Positions 1 through 10,929 of a stretch of DNA of 64,000 nucleotides are shown piece by piece (the stretch's first letter is position 1; each line of letters starts with the position of its first letter). A program made the position numbers and the translations under genes. The stretch spans positions 26,921,606-26,985,605 of the forward strand of contig NC_044012.1 in assembly GCF_900496995.4 (NCBI RefSeq), given 5' to 3'. This DNA comes from Aquila chrysaetos chrysaetos. Taxonomy: Eukaryota > Chordata > Aves > Accipitriformes > Accipitridae. The notes beneath the pieces are model-generated. The model was not told the DNA's origin. It was given only the letters and a program-made list of their open reading frames with translations, and ran no database searches.

Positions 1-244
1 TGCTGGGGGTTTCCCTTCCCCTCTGAAGTCCTCCTCTCAGGGATGAGAAGAGCAATTAACTGCTTAGTCTTATCAGTGTTCAAGGGTCTGAGGGCTTGTG
101 AGGGCTGTAGTTCTTAGTAGCTGTAGTAGGGGCGTTGGTCAAGTCACTGTTGATCAAAAGGCTGGGTCACCTTTGGGCTGAGCTAGAACATGCCAGGATT
201 TGACACTTATGTTCTTCAGTCTCCTTTCATCTCCTGTATTCCAG

Positions 245-3200
245 GTGACTTAACAAAATTTGGCCGAGGTGATGCCTCTTCCCCTGCTCCTGCAACGACT
301 TTGGCCCAGCCTCAGCAGAGCCAGACCCAGACTCACCACACCACGCAGCAGACGTTCCTGAACCCAGCGCTGCCTCCTGGCTACAGTTACACCAGTCTGC
401 CGTACTACACAGGGGTACCAGGGCTCCCCAGCACCTTCCAATACGGGCCCGCCGTGTTCCCTGTGAGTTTCCCAGAGGCAGGGCATGGGATTCGGGCAGG
501 AGGGTGTCCTGGTTTCAGTTGGGATAGAGTTAATTGTCTTCCTAGTAGCTGGTACAGTGCTATGTTTTGAGTTCAGTATGTGAAGAATGTTGATAACACT
601 GATGTTTTCAGTTGTTGCTCAGTAGCGTTTAGTCTAAAGTCAAGGATTTTTCAGCTTCTCAATCCCAGCCAGCGAGAAAGCTGGAGGGGCGCAAGAAGTT
701 GGCACAGGACACAGCCAGGGCAGCTGACCCAAACTGGCCAACAGGGTATTCCATACCATGTGACGTCACATCTAGTATATAAACCGGGGAGAGTGGGGGC
801 GGGGAATCGCCGCTCGGGGACTAACTGGGTGTTGATCGGCGGGTGGTGAGCAATTGCACTGCGCATCATTTGTACATTCCAATCCCTTTATTATTACTGT
901 TGTCATTTTATTAGTGTTATCATTATCATTATTAGTTTCTTCTTTTTTGTTCTATTAAACCGTTCTTATCTCAACCAACGAGTTTTACTTCTCTTCCCGA
1001 TTTTCTCCCCCATCCCACTGGGTGGGGGGGGGAGTGAGTGAGCAGCTGTGTGGTGCTTAGTTGCTGGCTGGGGTTAAACCACGACAGAGGGCAAGGCAGC
1101 AAAGCCTCTCCTCACTCTGCTTCTCTCCTTTCTGTAGGTTGCTCCTACCTCTTCCAAGCAGCATGGTGTGAACGTCAGTGTCAACGCATCAGCAACCCCT
1201 TTTCAGCAGCCCAGCGGCTATGGCTCTCACGGATACAGCACTGGTAAGAGATCCAACAGAGCATCTTTCTCAGCAGCAGTTACTGACAGTGGCAGGGCTT
1301 GTTCACAATCTCACTGGCTGTGTAAGGGGACTGCTCTCTTCCTGCCTCCAGCAGTAAGGGAGGAAGGAGAATGGCCATGGTGCAACTTGCAGGTCATTTG
1401 ATTCTCCTTGGAAAGGCCCAGGCTTGTTCTGCATCCATGTCTGGAGCAGGTTTGAGGAGTACAGAGCACTTGACAGCCTTCCTCTGTGCCTAGCAGCTGG
1501 ATGGCTGGGGCCTTGGACTCATGTCAGAGAGCTTAAGCTGCTGAATTGTTTGGGTTTTGTTTGGTTTTTTTGGTTGTGTGTTTTTGTTTTTTTTTTTTAC
1601 TGCCTCTGTCATCAATAGAACAATAATTATTCCAGATTTGAGCCTGGGAACTTGTTTGACTCCTGTATTTGGCAAATGCATGCTTTCTAGAGAAGTGTCC
1701 TTCTTGATTCAAAGATGCAACAAGGTCATGAACCTGCCACTTGTCTTGGTACTGGGTTTCACTGGTTAGTGTCTGGCTCATCTACAAAGGGCCTGCATTT
1801 GGGTTCCTCTTCCAGCTTTTAAATTCCTGTTGTGCCTTTTTTTCACTACATTAGAGCCCTTCAAGGCACTATTTTCTCTTTGCAAAGATACTAAAGCTCT
1901 GTACCAGGCCACCTGGTACTGAGTCTTTCAAACCTTTTTCATTTCAACACTTTTTCTGGGCCTTAAATGATTTCTGAGGGTTTCCTCTGTACCACCAGCT
2001 TTTTGGAAACTGCCAGCATCAAATGCAGGTTGTGTGCCAGTGTTGCCAGTCGTTGCACCAACCATTCCAGCCCACAGTTGAGTTGCCTGTTCTGCATCTA
2101 AGGAGCTCTCGGGCCATTCTTGCTACTGCGTTATGCTGGGAGTTTATCTTGTCTGTCTGCTGCATTCTCCCTGCTCTTCTCAGAGTTGCTATTTTGTGGG
2201 CTCTTCAAGAATGTGCATTTCTCTGGGTGGCAGCAGGCCCCTAAATTTGTTTCTGGAGGTATTCAGAAACTGCTTGTGTCCAGAGCAAAAGAACTTATAT
2301 TCGTACAGGCACTTTGCAGCTTAGCCTTGCCAAGACCCTGCTCCCTAGGATGATGTCTGTCTCCAAACCTCACCTGGCTACCAGGCCACTAGAGCTCTCC
2401 ACCTCCTGCTGCTGGCGTTAGCAGCAGGAGCTACTGCTGCTACCAGTGGCTGCTGTCTAACGCTCACTTACCTTTCCTTCTCCCCAGGTGTATCCGTGAC
2501 ATCCAGTAATACAGGAGTGCCAGACATCTCGGGCTCTGTCTACTCCAAAACTCAGGTTAGTGTCTGATGTATGCTCTGGGAAAGCGCTGCTTTGCTGGGG
2601 AGCGGAAGCCCAGCTCTGAGACAGCCTCCCGGGGCAATGAAGTCTCTTCCCCTTGGAGCAGCCAGCCAGGGAGAAGGGAAATGCTCAGCCTTTCCCAACT
2701 TTGAGCAATTCCAAGCCCAGAAAGAGCCGCAGGCAGAGACTCTGTCTGTTCTCTGCACTATGCACTGACTCCCAGGCCCAGGACTTATAGAGCTGGGAAG
2801 GGGCACACTGCCAGCCAGGAGTAGGGGAGCGCCGCCCAGCTCCCAGCCCTTACTCTGCCATTGGCGTCTTCTCCTCAGCAATCCTTCGAGAAGCAGGGAT
2901 TTCACACTGGAACCCCGGCAGCCTCCTTCAATCTGCCTTCGGCGCTGGGCAGCGGTGGCCCCATCAACCCCGCAACGGCAGCAGCGTACCCCCCCACTCC
3001 TTTCATGCACATCCTGACCCCGCATCAGCAGCCCCACTCGCAGATCCTCCACCACCACCTGCAGCAGGATGGGCAGGTAAGCAACCCCCCTGGCCCCCTG
3101 GCCCTTGCTGGGGTATCTCCTAGGGCTCTTGCTCCACCCCACCCCAGCCCCCCTCTCCCTCCCTCCCTCACGCCCTGCGGCGGACACACGCGGTGACACG

Positions 3201-4303
3201 CACATGCTCACACCTCCACATACACACAGGGCCGATAAGAGGATGAGGTGAGGAAGGCCCGGGGTGCACTCCACTGGGGGGTACTTGGCACAGCCCCCTT
3301 GCTGCCGGGCTGTACCAGGTACGGTCGGGTAGTGCCCCTTCACGCAGACATGCCTGGTATGCCCTGACCTCCCCCTTCCTCGGAGTGGTGGCTCCGCAGG
3401 CCGGCAGCGAAGGGGTTACTCGCCACAGCCATGACCCCACCGTAGCTTTCAGGTCTAACCTTGGATTTCTATTGTCATAGTTTGTCCCTTTATTTTACAT
3501 ATCCTGGTACTGCAACAGCTTCCATATTTGCAGATGATACTGTGCTGCCAACGCCAGCAGGAAGACCAGGTAATGAACCTCTCTGATAATGCATTGCACT
3601 TGCCCTGGGGTCTCCCCCTGCCCCTAAGGCCCCCCAGGCTCACGTAGCCCTTTCCTTCTCCCCCTGTGGCCCCGCCAGGCGAGGAGAGAGGCCCTCAGTC
3701 AGTTTGTGCACACACACACACCCGCGCGCACAGACACACACTCCCCTGCTCGAACCCTTCCCTCCCTTTTCCCCCCTCCCTGTTGGGCGGCAGCCTCTGC
3801 AGAGCTGCCAGGGCCTTCGCTGCCTGTGGTCCTGGCATGGTGCTGGTCTGGAGGAAGGAGCAGAGTGGAGGGGAGGGTCCTGTGGCTGCTGGGGCAGCAG
3901 ATGGCATGGCACAAGGGCCACTGGCCAGCTGCTTGGTGCAGGAGGCAGCCGGTGCCCTGGTGCCGGTGGCCCCAGAGAGCTTGTGCTGGGCTGAGGTGGG
4001 TCAGCGAGTGCCAAGGAGCTGTAGCCCGCAGTGCCTGTGGTCTGGACCTGTTCTGTGGGGGACGGCAGTGCCTGCGGCTGAGCCGCCCGAGGCATGCCAG
4101 CATCGCCCTGCGGAGCAGGCTGGGGTTGGGACCCCAGAGACGGCGTCACTGGTTCCCCCGCAATAACTCCCTGCTTCTCCTTCTCGCCCCCTGCCCCCTT
4201 CCCGCAGGGTGGCTCTGGGCAGCGCAGCCAAGGCAGCTCCATCCCCCAGAAATCCCAGGCCAACAAGTCTGCCTACAACAGCTACAGCTGGGGCGCCAAC
4301 TGA
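245..4303 (+). CDS. UBAP2L: UBAP2L, 3' part (last five coding exons)
   Basis: Ubiquitin-associated protein 2-like, a cytoplasmic RNA-binding protein needed for stress-granule assembly. Only the C-terminal part is here; the N-terminal UBA and RGG regions lie left of the window. Coding exons: 245-462, 1138-1243, 2488-2555, 2879-3076 and 4208-4303. They join in frame (phases 0, 1, 0, 0) and read from GDLTKFGRGDAS through PALPPGYSYTSLPYY, ASFNLPSALGSG and MHILTPHQQPHSQILHHH to the terminal SAYNSYSWGAN, which I recognise as the vertebrate UBAP2L tail. The first exon starts in phase 1, so one codon base comes from the exon outside the window. The stop is TGA at 4301-4303. A solo LTR sits in the intron 463-1137. 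The intron 3077-4207 holds a possible alternative exon. I saw nothing else in intron 1244-2487 except a 10-bp-stem inverted repeat at 2403-2430. Confidence 0.96.
505..1086 (+). mobile_element. Solo LTR of an avian endogenous retrovirus (ERVL-like)
   Basis: A 582-bp element begins TGTCCTGGTTTCAG and ends GGTTAAACCACGACA, so it has the TG...CA ends of an LTR. It is flanked on both sides by the 5-bp duplication GAGGG (500-504 and 1087-1091). Inside are a CRE-like TGACGTCA (761-768), a TATA box (776-783) and an ATTAAA poly(A) signal (954-959), in the order expected of U3, R and U5. I know this sequence as a common LTR family of bird genomes. No internal viral genes are present, so it is a solo LTR left by recombination between two LTRs. 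Its matching target-site duplication and intact ends suggest moderate age. The ERVL assignment rests on the 5-bp duplication and on memory of the family. Confidence 0.9.
3481..3569 (+). other. UBAP2L: Candidate alternative 3' exon of UBAP2L
   Basis: This AT-rich 89-bp block stands out in a GC-rich intron. A pyrimidine-rich stretch with a branch-point-like CTAAC leads to TCATAG at its left edge, and GTAATG follows its right edge. Spliced after the exon ending at 3076 it would add 18 residues (FVPLFYISWYCNSFHICR) and stop, replacing the SYSWGAN tail. Because 89 is not a multiple of three, it could also act as a poison exon. Expression cannot be judged from sequence. Confidence 0.5.
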
Positions 4304-5121
4304 GGCCAGGGTGGCCCTTGCCCACCACTTGCTTCCGGAAGAGAATCCCACCGAACCTGACGTCGAAGGATCCCAGGGAGGAGAGCGCCCTGCCACGGGG
4401 CAGCGTCCGGGCCCCGCAGCCCCTGGGCAGGGCAGGCCGGCAGGCGGCTCTGCGTTGTCTGTCTTCAGCCACCTTTCCTGTTGTATGTAATATAGAATTT
4501 GTATTTTTCTTTTTTTTTCTTTTTTTTTTTTTTTCCCCTCCCCCCCTGCATTCAGATTCTGAACCGTTTGCCGTAGGGGCCTTTTTTGGTTTTTACTCCT
4601 TTCTCCCCTCTCCCACGACCTCCTGCTGCCCCAGAACCTCTCGGATCCAAAGGAGTGGAAGCTGCGAGTCGCCTACAGCAAACCCCCTTATTATTAGGAA
4701 TAAGAACAGTAATTGATATGAACAGCATTGTAAGATGAATTAGTTGAAGTGGTTTTTTGTACCGTGTTCTAAATTTAATGGATAAATGTGTCTTGTATAT
4801 AAAAACAAAAACCCCATGCCGTCCTGTAGTTCTCTCATTTCCTCGCCCACCCTCTGCTGCTCTCTGCCACCGGCCCAGAGGAGCCCTGGAGAGCACCCCC
4901 CAATTTTACGTTCTCCATCTGCGCCCCCTCCCTCCCTGCGGGCCCCGAGCACAAGTCCTGCCCCTCCTTGCACGCTGTAAGTATCTTTTGCTTCTGCTTT
5001 TGAGGGTTTTTTTGGTCTTTTTTTTTTTTTTTTTCTATGCAGTCCAGATCTTGTATTTTTCAGTTTGAACTGGTCACTTCAACTGAAGCCCCCATGTGGG
5101 TGATTTACTAAAGAGAATAAA
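4304..5121 (+). other. UBAP2L: UBAP2L 3' UTR
   Basis: About 820 bp follow the stop codon up to an AATAAA at 5116-5121. The region has T-rich and C-rich runs (4508-4545, 5011-5035) and an AT-rich block around 4480-4510 and 4680-4800 that contrasts with its GC-rich surroundings, as expected of a conserved UTR. Confidence 0.8.
5116..5121 (+). terminator. UBAP2L poly(A) signal
   Basis: AATAAA followed by a GT-rich stretch (GTGATGTGTGT), about 810 bp after the UBAP2L stop codon. Confidence 0.85.
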
Positions 5122-5139
5122 GATCACAAAGTGATGTGT

Positions 5140-6365
5140 GTATTTTTTAATACCTACCTTCTCAGCCTGGTTCCGTATTTTTGGTGCGGGGTGTGGAAGG
5201 CCCTGGGGCAAGGGTAGAGGGAGCAGCTCTGCCCACTCCTCCCCAGCTTTTGATTCCCACCCCCCCTTTTGTGGATTTTTCCTCTTCCCAGCTGCAGTGC
5301 TGGGCACCAGGATCCCAGCACAGGGATGTCGCCATCTTCCTCCCTGTCCTTTCCCTGGACCAGGGACCCCTAACTTCCCTTTCTCTGCTCCCCCCGCTGG
5401 GTGCACAGCTGCCGTCCACCTGGGGCTTGTGCTGTCCCAGTTGCCTCCTGCTCTGGTGCTGCTGGTGCACCCCCCTGAGGCTTGGGGGTGCTCCCCACCC
5501 CCCTCCCCCCCATAAGAGCCTCCCAAAAGGACTGGCTGTCATGGGAGGGGGTGTCCTAGTGCAGGGGAGGGGAACAGGACCACTGCTGTCGTGGCAGGAG
5601 CCCATGGGTGCTGAGCTGCTTTCCACCCCTGTAGTCCCCATCACCCTGGAAGGGCTGAGCTGTGAGGTAAGGGGCTGGGGGCGTGGGGGGGGTCCCTGCT
5701 ACAGTGGCGGGGTGGGGGCAAAGCTGGGGCTGGCTCGGGCCCCCTCCCTGTGCTCTGGAGGCCCAGTGGTGTATCCTGGGCTGGACTGGTGGGGCTCGGC
5801 GGGGGAGGGGCACAGAGGAAGCCTGGGCACCTGCCGGGGCTGCGGGATCCCCGGGCAGTGTAGGATGGAGCCCAATGCCTCCCCCCCATCGGGGTGCCGT
5901 ACCGGCCCCCCCCGCACCATCGCTGCCGACCCCGGCAGCCCCCCCTCCGGCGGGACCTCCCGGGGCCAGGGCTCTGCCCTCGAGGCTGCCGGCGCCAGTG
6001 CCCGCCGCTCCCAGGCGGCCTCGGGAGCTGGACAGAGAAACCCGGGGCCGGTGAATGATGCTCCCGGGCGTCCCAGGGACAGCACGGGCCTGGCGGCCGG
6101 AGCGAGAGGCCTCAGAGCTGCCCCGGAGCCTGGGGCGGTCGGGTGGGGAAGGCTGCGGCCTGTGAAGAGCCCGGGGGTGACCTGACGGGGCCGGGGCGGC
6201 CTGCGGGGCGGGACGTGGCCCCGGGGGCGCGCCTGGCCCCGACGGGGCCCCGGCGGATCCGTCTTCGCTCAAGGCCGCGGCGCCTCGCGACACTCGGAGG
6301 CGCTTGGCAGCAGCGGCGCTTTACGGTAGCGCGACCCGGGCGCGGCGGACGGCGGCTGGAGCGCG
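5140..6365. promoter_or_regulatory. UBAP2L-HAX1 intergenic region and HAX1 CpG island
   Basis: There is no coding signal that fits a known family. From about 5880 to 6700 the sequence is very GC- and CpG-rich and leads into the HAX1 start codon, so it is the likely TATA-less HAX1 promoter. The long frames in it are open because GC-rich DNA has few stop codons. Confidence 0.6.
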
Positions 6366-7967
6366 ATGAGCTTTTACGACGCGTTTCGCAGTTTCTTCGG
6401 GTTCCCGGGGCGGCGCAGGTACCGGCCCTGAGCCCTGGCCACCCCCGACTCGGCGCCCCTGGTCCCCCCGGCCCCGCAGACCCCAGCCCGGCTCCTCCCG
6501 GTTGTCCCCCGTGCCCCCGCCTGCATAGGCCCTGTCCCGGTTCCCCCCGCTACCCAGCCCCCTGTTGTCCCGCGGGTCCTGTTCCAGCCCCCGGTTGTTC
6601 TCCCGGGCCCGGGTGTCTCAGCGCCGCGGTCCCACAGGCCCCGGGACCCGCTCTTCGGCGGCACGGTGTGGGACGAGGAGGAGGAGGAGGAGAAGGACGC
6701 CCCGTCTCTGGCACAGCCTCCCCAGGACTTCGCCTTCGGTTTCAGCCCCGGCGGATCCCGCAGTGCCTTCGAGGAGCTGTTCCAGGACGTGGGCGAGCTC
6801 CTGGGCGTCTTCGGGGGGTTCTGGGCTGGGCCCCCGCAGCCCTTCGGTGGGGATGGGAAGGGGCTGCCCCCACCGGGGGCTGAGCGGGGCCCTGGAGGCC
6901 GATGCGGAGCCCCCTGGGTGGCCCGGCCTGACCCGGCTCCCTTTGCCCCCCCCCCCCCCCCCGCAGAGCCCCCTCTGCCCGGCCCCAGCGAGGGCAGCAT
7001 GGGGCGGCAGCTGCGGGACTCCATGCTGAAGCACCCAGACAGTCCCGCTCCCGGTGCATCCCCAGGAGGTTCTGAGCGCCCCAGCGAGCCGGCCCAGCCC
7101 TGGAGGCCCTTCCTGGGGGTGGGTGAGGGCTCTGCCTCATGCGGGCTCAGCCATGGTGGCCGTCGGAGCCTGCCATTGCGGTGTCGCGCTTTGCCTCCCT
7201 GTCACCGGCATGTGGCTTTGCCTTGCAGGTGGAAGACGCTCACCCGGCTCCTCCCAGCCTCAAGGAAGACCAAGGTGGGTGCCAGGAGGAGGGCTACAGG
7301 GTCTCTGCCTTCCCCGCTTTACCAGCTCACACTGCTACAGCCCTCGGGGTGTGTCCTCACGCTGCTGTCACTGTCTCTCATCTCCCCTGCAGACCTGGAC
7401 TCCCAGGTCTTCTCCACAGGGTTGGGGACCATCCTGAGACCCAACGAGCCCAAGTCCCACTCTTACTTCCAGAGCATCTCCGTCACCAAAGTAACTCTCC
7501 CCGACGGGGTGAGTGTCCCCTGCGGGTGCAGCGATGGCCCATGGGTGACCTGGGGACACCGTCCCTGGCGCAAGGAGCAGAGCCTGGGGTGGTGGTATCC
7601 CTCAGGGCTCGGTGCTCTGCGCAGGTGGTGGAGGAGCACCGGACCGTGCAGGACAGCCAGGGCCGCCGGGAGACAACGGTGACCCGCCGGAGGGGGGACC
7701 AGGCCTTCATCACCACCACCAAGGAGGACGGGCAGAGCAAGGACTACCGGGAGGAGGTGGTCAACATGGATGACCGTGAGTGGGGTGCTGAGGAGGGTGA
7801 GGGAAGCGGGCCAGGTCCCCTCTGAGGAAGCTCTCCCTGCTTTCCCAGGGGAGCTGGCACAGTTCGCGGGCACGTGGCCACAGCAAGACGAGCTCCACGC
7901 TCCCAACCTGAGCGACCCTTCGTCTGCACTGGGCAGCTTCTTCCGACACTGGTTCTCGAGCTGGTAG
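6366..7967 (+). CDS. HAX1: HAX1, HCLS1-associated protein X-1
   Basis: A mitochondrial protein that restrains apoptosis and supports protease-dependent proteostasis; human loss causes severe congenital neutropenia. Coding exons: 6366-6418, 6638-6846, 6967-7118, 7229-7274, 7393-7508, 7625-7775 and 7849-7967. They give 281 residues (human 279, from memory). The protein starts MSFYDAFRSFFGFPGRR, followed by an acidic stretch (about residues 29-36) and the conserved blocks FAFGFSPGG, LRDSMLKHPDS, SYFQSISVTKVTLPDG, RRETTVTRR and the terminal FRHWFSSW. The intron 6847-6966 is 120 bp, in frame and free of stops, so the ORF reads through it; I treat it as an intron because it has a C-run plus CAG acceptor and both junctions are phase 1. 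The donor at 7119 was chosen over 7123 because only it keeps phase 0. Confidence 0.95.
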
Positions 7968-8249
7968 CTGTGCCCCCCCAGGCTGAGCACCCCGTAGGTG
8001 TTATGGGTGCAGGGTAGGGGGACCCCAGGGCCATGGGGACGGACACTGGCTTGGGACTCAGGCCGCTGGCTCCATCCAGGGTGGGTGGTGGGCAGCAGCC
8101 TCTTCTCACCATCTGTTTTTGTTGCAGATGCGTCAGATCCTGCTGGGGGCTGGCACCAGGGCTGGGGGCTGCCTGTCTTCTGGGGTGCTGCGGATCTGCG
8201 GGGACCCCTGTGGGGGCTGAGTGTGTGTGTGCATGCATGTGTATAGAGC

Positions 8250-8255
8250 AATAAA
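8250..8255 (+). terminator. HAX1 poly(A) signal
   Basis: AATAAA 283 bp after the HAX1 stop codon, preceded by an alternating GT/CA tract at 8221-8244. Confidence 0.85.
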
Positions 8256-8274
8256 GTCTATTTATGCTAACGGC

Positions 8275-8872
8275 GACCTGCCAGGCTCCTTCAGGCTGGA
8301 ACCTCCCCGATTCAGAGACAGAGCCCCACACAGCTGCCGGGGTGGCTCCCGGGGGCTGCCCCATGGGTTCAGGCAGCTGCCTGGCTTCTCTGCCCTGGCT
8401 CCATGCCCACGCTGCTCCCTGCCCACCTCCTTCTCCCATTTCACTGCCTGCCCTGTGCTGTGCTAACACCTCCCCTGGGCCGCTCTCGAGGGCCCATCCT
8501 GGGAGGCTTTCCAAAGGCCTCTTCATTAGCACTGCCTGTGGCTGTGGCTTGGGCAGGGATCTGGCAGGGAAATAGGGGGGCTCCCTGGATGGGAAACACC
8601 CGTGCCAGCTCACCTGAGCGAGGTCTCACTCGGGGACCCTCAGGGGGCTCCCGCCAGGTCTGGTCCTACTGGAGGATGCCAGCGTCACGAGGCAGCAGTG
8701 TCCCCAGCCCCACGTGGGACTCTGGTCCCTGCCAGGCGTCTCCCTGTGGTGTGGCCCTGGATTGGTTTAAAGTCTGCGTGTTATCACCCACCCCAGCCCT
8801 GGGGCTCATAAAATCGTGCCAGGACGGAGACACTGACGCTGCTGTTGCCGCTGCCCATTCCCAGCCGGCCCT
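8275..8872. promoter_or_regulatory. HAX1-AQP10 intergenic region and AQP10 promoter
   Basis: No gene is recognisable. Close to the AQP10 start lie GTTATCA (GATA/HNF1-like, about 8780) and a TATA-like CATAAAAT (about 8808), some 60 bp before the start codon. Such a core promoter would suit a tissue-restricted gene. Confidence 0.45.
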
Positions 8873-10850
8873 ATGGGCACCACTTCCTTCTTGAAGAAGG
8901 CCCGGGCTCTCCTCCGCATCCGGAACCAGCTGGTGCGGGAATGCCTGGCTGAGCTGCTGGCTGTCTTCGTGCTTATTGTGAGCGGGGCACACGGGTGGGC
9001 CGGGGCTGACCGTGGGGGTGGTGGTAGGCGCTGGGAATCCCAGGGCTCTCCTGCCTGTCCCTCGCCAGGGGTGGGGGGGGTTAGGGCTGCACCATGCTCG
9101 CCGAGAGACTTGACGCTGCCTGGCTTCCCACTTAGACCCTGTTCCTGCAGCGTGGTACACCCTCCACTGCAGCAGCTCCAGCACAATAAGGGCACCAGCA
9201 CTGCCACGTGGTCCCTGAGGGCTGGGCAGCACATGCCTTGATGCCTCCCGCCCTGGAGCAGGCAAAGTTGGGGCTCCGGAGCCACACTTGGCATTTGGGC
9301 TGCATCCTGCGATGGCAAATGATGATGCCATGACTGCACCAGCAGCACCCGTTCCCCACTGTCTCCCCAGGGAAGCAGATTACTTAATTGTTGATGATTT
9401 GTTTGCTGTCAAAACCACAAGCGAGATCAGTAACTGCCTCCCTGCCTGTACCCCGTCTGGTGCCCAAAGCTGGAGCCCAGGGGATGGGGGAGAAAACCAC
9501 AGAGGCAATGCAGTCAGAGGCACCAGAGCAGCCCTTACCTTGCTGCCCTTCTGCTGCCTGGGATCAGAGCTAATCCTGCCAGTGGCTGCAGTGCAGTGGA
9601 GCAGCAGCCCTTAGGGAGCAGGGGGGGAGCTTGGCGAGGGGCCAAGGGGGGCCACAGTTGGAGCTGTGTCCCTCTTCTCCAGCTGATCACCCTGAGCGGC
9701 TCAGCACAGATGGTCACCAGCTCCGGGACGAAGGGGAACATCCTCACCGCCTACCTGGCAGGCGCCCTGGCAGTCATGGTGGCCATCTACATGGCAGGGG
9801 GAGTCTCCGGTGAGGCTGGGGAGGTGGTCTCAGGTCCAACCTTCCCCCAGCTCCAGATTCCCCAGGACGCTCCAATCCCAGCCCCTCTCCCCGCTCCATT
9901 GCAGGGGCCCACCTGAACCCAGCGTTCTCCCTTGCCATGTGCCTGCTGGAGCAGTTTCCCTGGTGGAAGCTTCCCATCTTCGTGGCCGTGCAGACCTCAG
10001 GAGCTTTCATGTCTGCCGGAGCTGTCTATGCCCTCTACTATGGTACGGGGAGGTGGGCAGGAGCCTGGCAGGGGAACACTGCGGTTGTGCCGGGGTGGCT
10101 GGGCTCGCAGACGGGCTCTGCCTCTGCTCCGCAGATGCCATCCAGCACTACAGCAATGGGACCCTCACCACCTCTGGCCCCTGGGAAACCGCCTCCATCT
10201 TTGCCACCTACCCTGCTGACTACCTCTCCCTCTCCAATGGCTTCTTGGACCAGGTGGGTGCCGGTGTTGGCTCCCCTCAGACCGCTCTGGCGGTGCCGGT
10301 CCCTGCGGCGCTGAGCTTCCCTGCCAGCCCCACAGGTGATGGGCACAGCACTGCTGATCATGGGCATCCTGGCCATTCTGGACACCCGCAACAAGGGTGT
10401 CCCCAAGGGCCTGGAGCCGGTGGCCGTGGCCCTGCTGGTGTTCTCCATTGAGGTCTCCATGGGCTCCAACTGCGGCTGCCCCATGAACCCCGCGCGGGAT
10501 TTCGGGCCCCGGCTCTTCACCTACGTCGCAGGTTGGGGTGCAGAGGTCTTCAGGTGGGTAGAGGGAAGGAGGCGAGGTGGGGGGTGGCAGGGGTGACCCC
10601 CTGCCCACCATGCCCCATCCCCAGCAGAGGCAATGGGTGGTGGTGGGTGCCAGTGGTGGCACCGCTGCTGGGGGCCGCCGTGGGTTCAGCCCTTTACCAG
10701 CTCCTCGTGGCTTTCCACCACCCGCTGGAGGAGGGTGACCCCCCAGCGGAGCAGACCTCCCTGGTCCTCGTCAACGTTGCCATCCCCCCAGACGCCGACA
10801 TGTCACCCAGGGAGAAGGACGCTGGAGTGATGCTGCCCCAGAAGAAGTGA
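8873..10850 (+). CDS. AQP10: AQP10, aquaglyceroporin 10
   Basis: A six-helix membrane channel for water, glycerol and urea. Coding exons: 8873-8977, 9683-9809, 9905-10042, 10135-10253, 10336-10553 and 10625-10850, giving 310 residues. All junctions keep frame. Both NPA boxes are present: GAHLNPAFSLAMC in exon 3 and NCGCPMNPARDFGPRLF in exon 5. The Asp after NPAR marks the glycerol-conducting subfamily. Other family blocks are ETASIFATYPADYLSLSNGF, NKGVPKGLEPV and NGWWWVPVVAPLLGA. The C-terminal tail is polar and not conserved. AQP10 is a pseudogene in some mammals (mouse, cattle), but here the frame is whole. The exon-5 acceptor side is a short 71-bp intron (10554-10624). The closest alternative is another aquaglyceroporin, but the position between HAX1 and ATP8B2 supports AQP10. 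Confidence 0.95.
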
Positions 10851-10918
10851 CACCGGGGGGACCCCCCACCCCGAGCTGGCGACACGGTCGTAGTCCCCTG
10901 CCCTGTCCCTGTCACACC

Positions 10919-10924
10919 ATTAAA
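10919..10924 (+). terminator. AQP10 poly(A) signal
   Basis: ATTAAA 69 bp after the AQP10 stop codon, followed by GT-rich sequence. Confidence 0.75.
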
Positions 10925-10929
10925 CAAGC

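Noticed and set aside
5181-6293. Long frames on both strands between UBAP2L and HAX1
   Set aside because: Low-complexity translations of a GC-rich promoter region without family resemblance.
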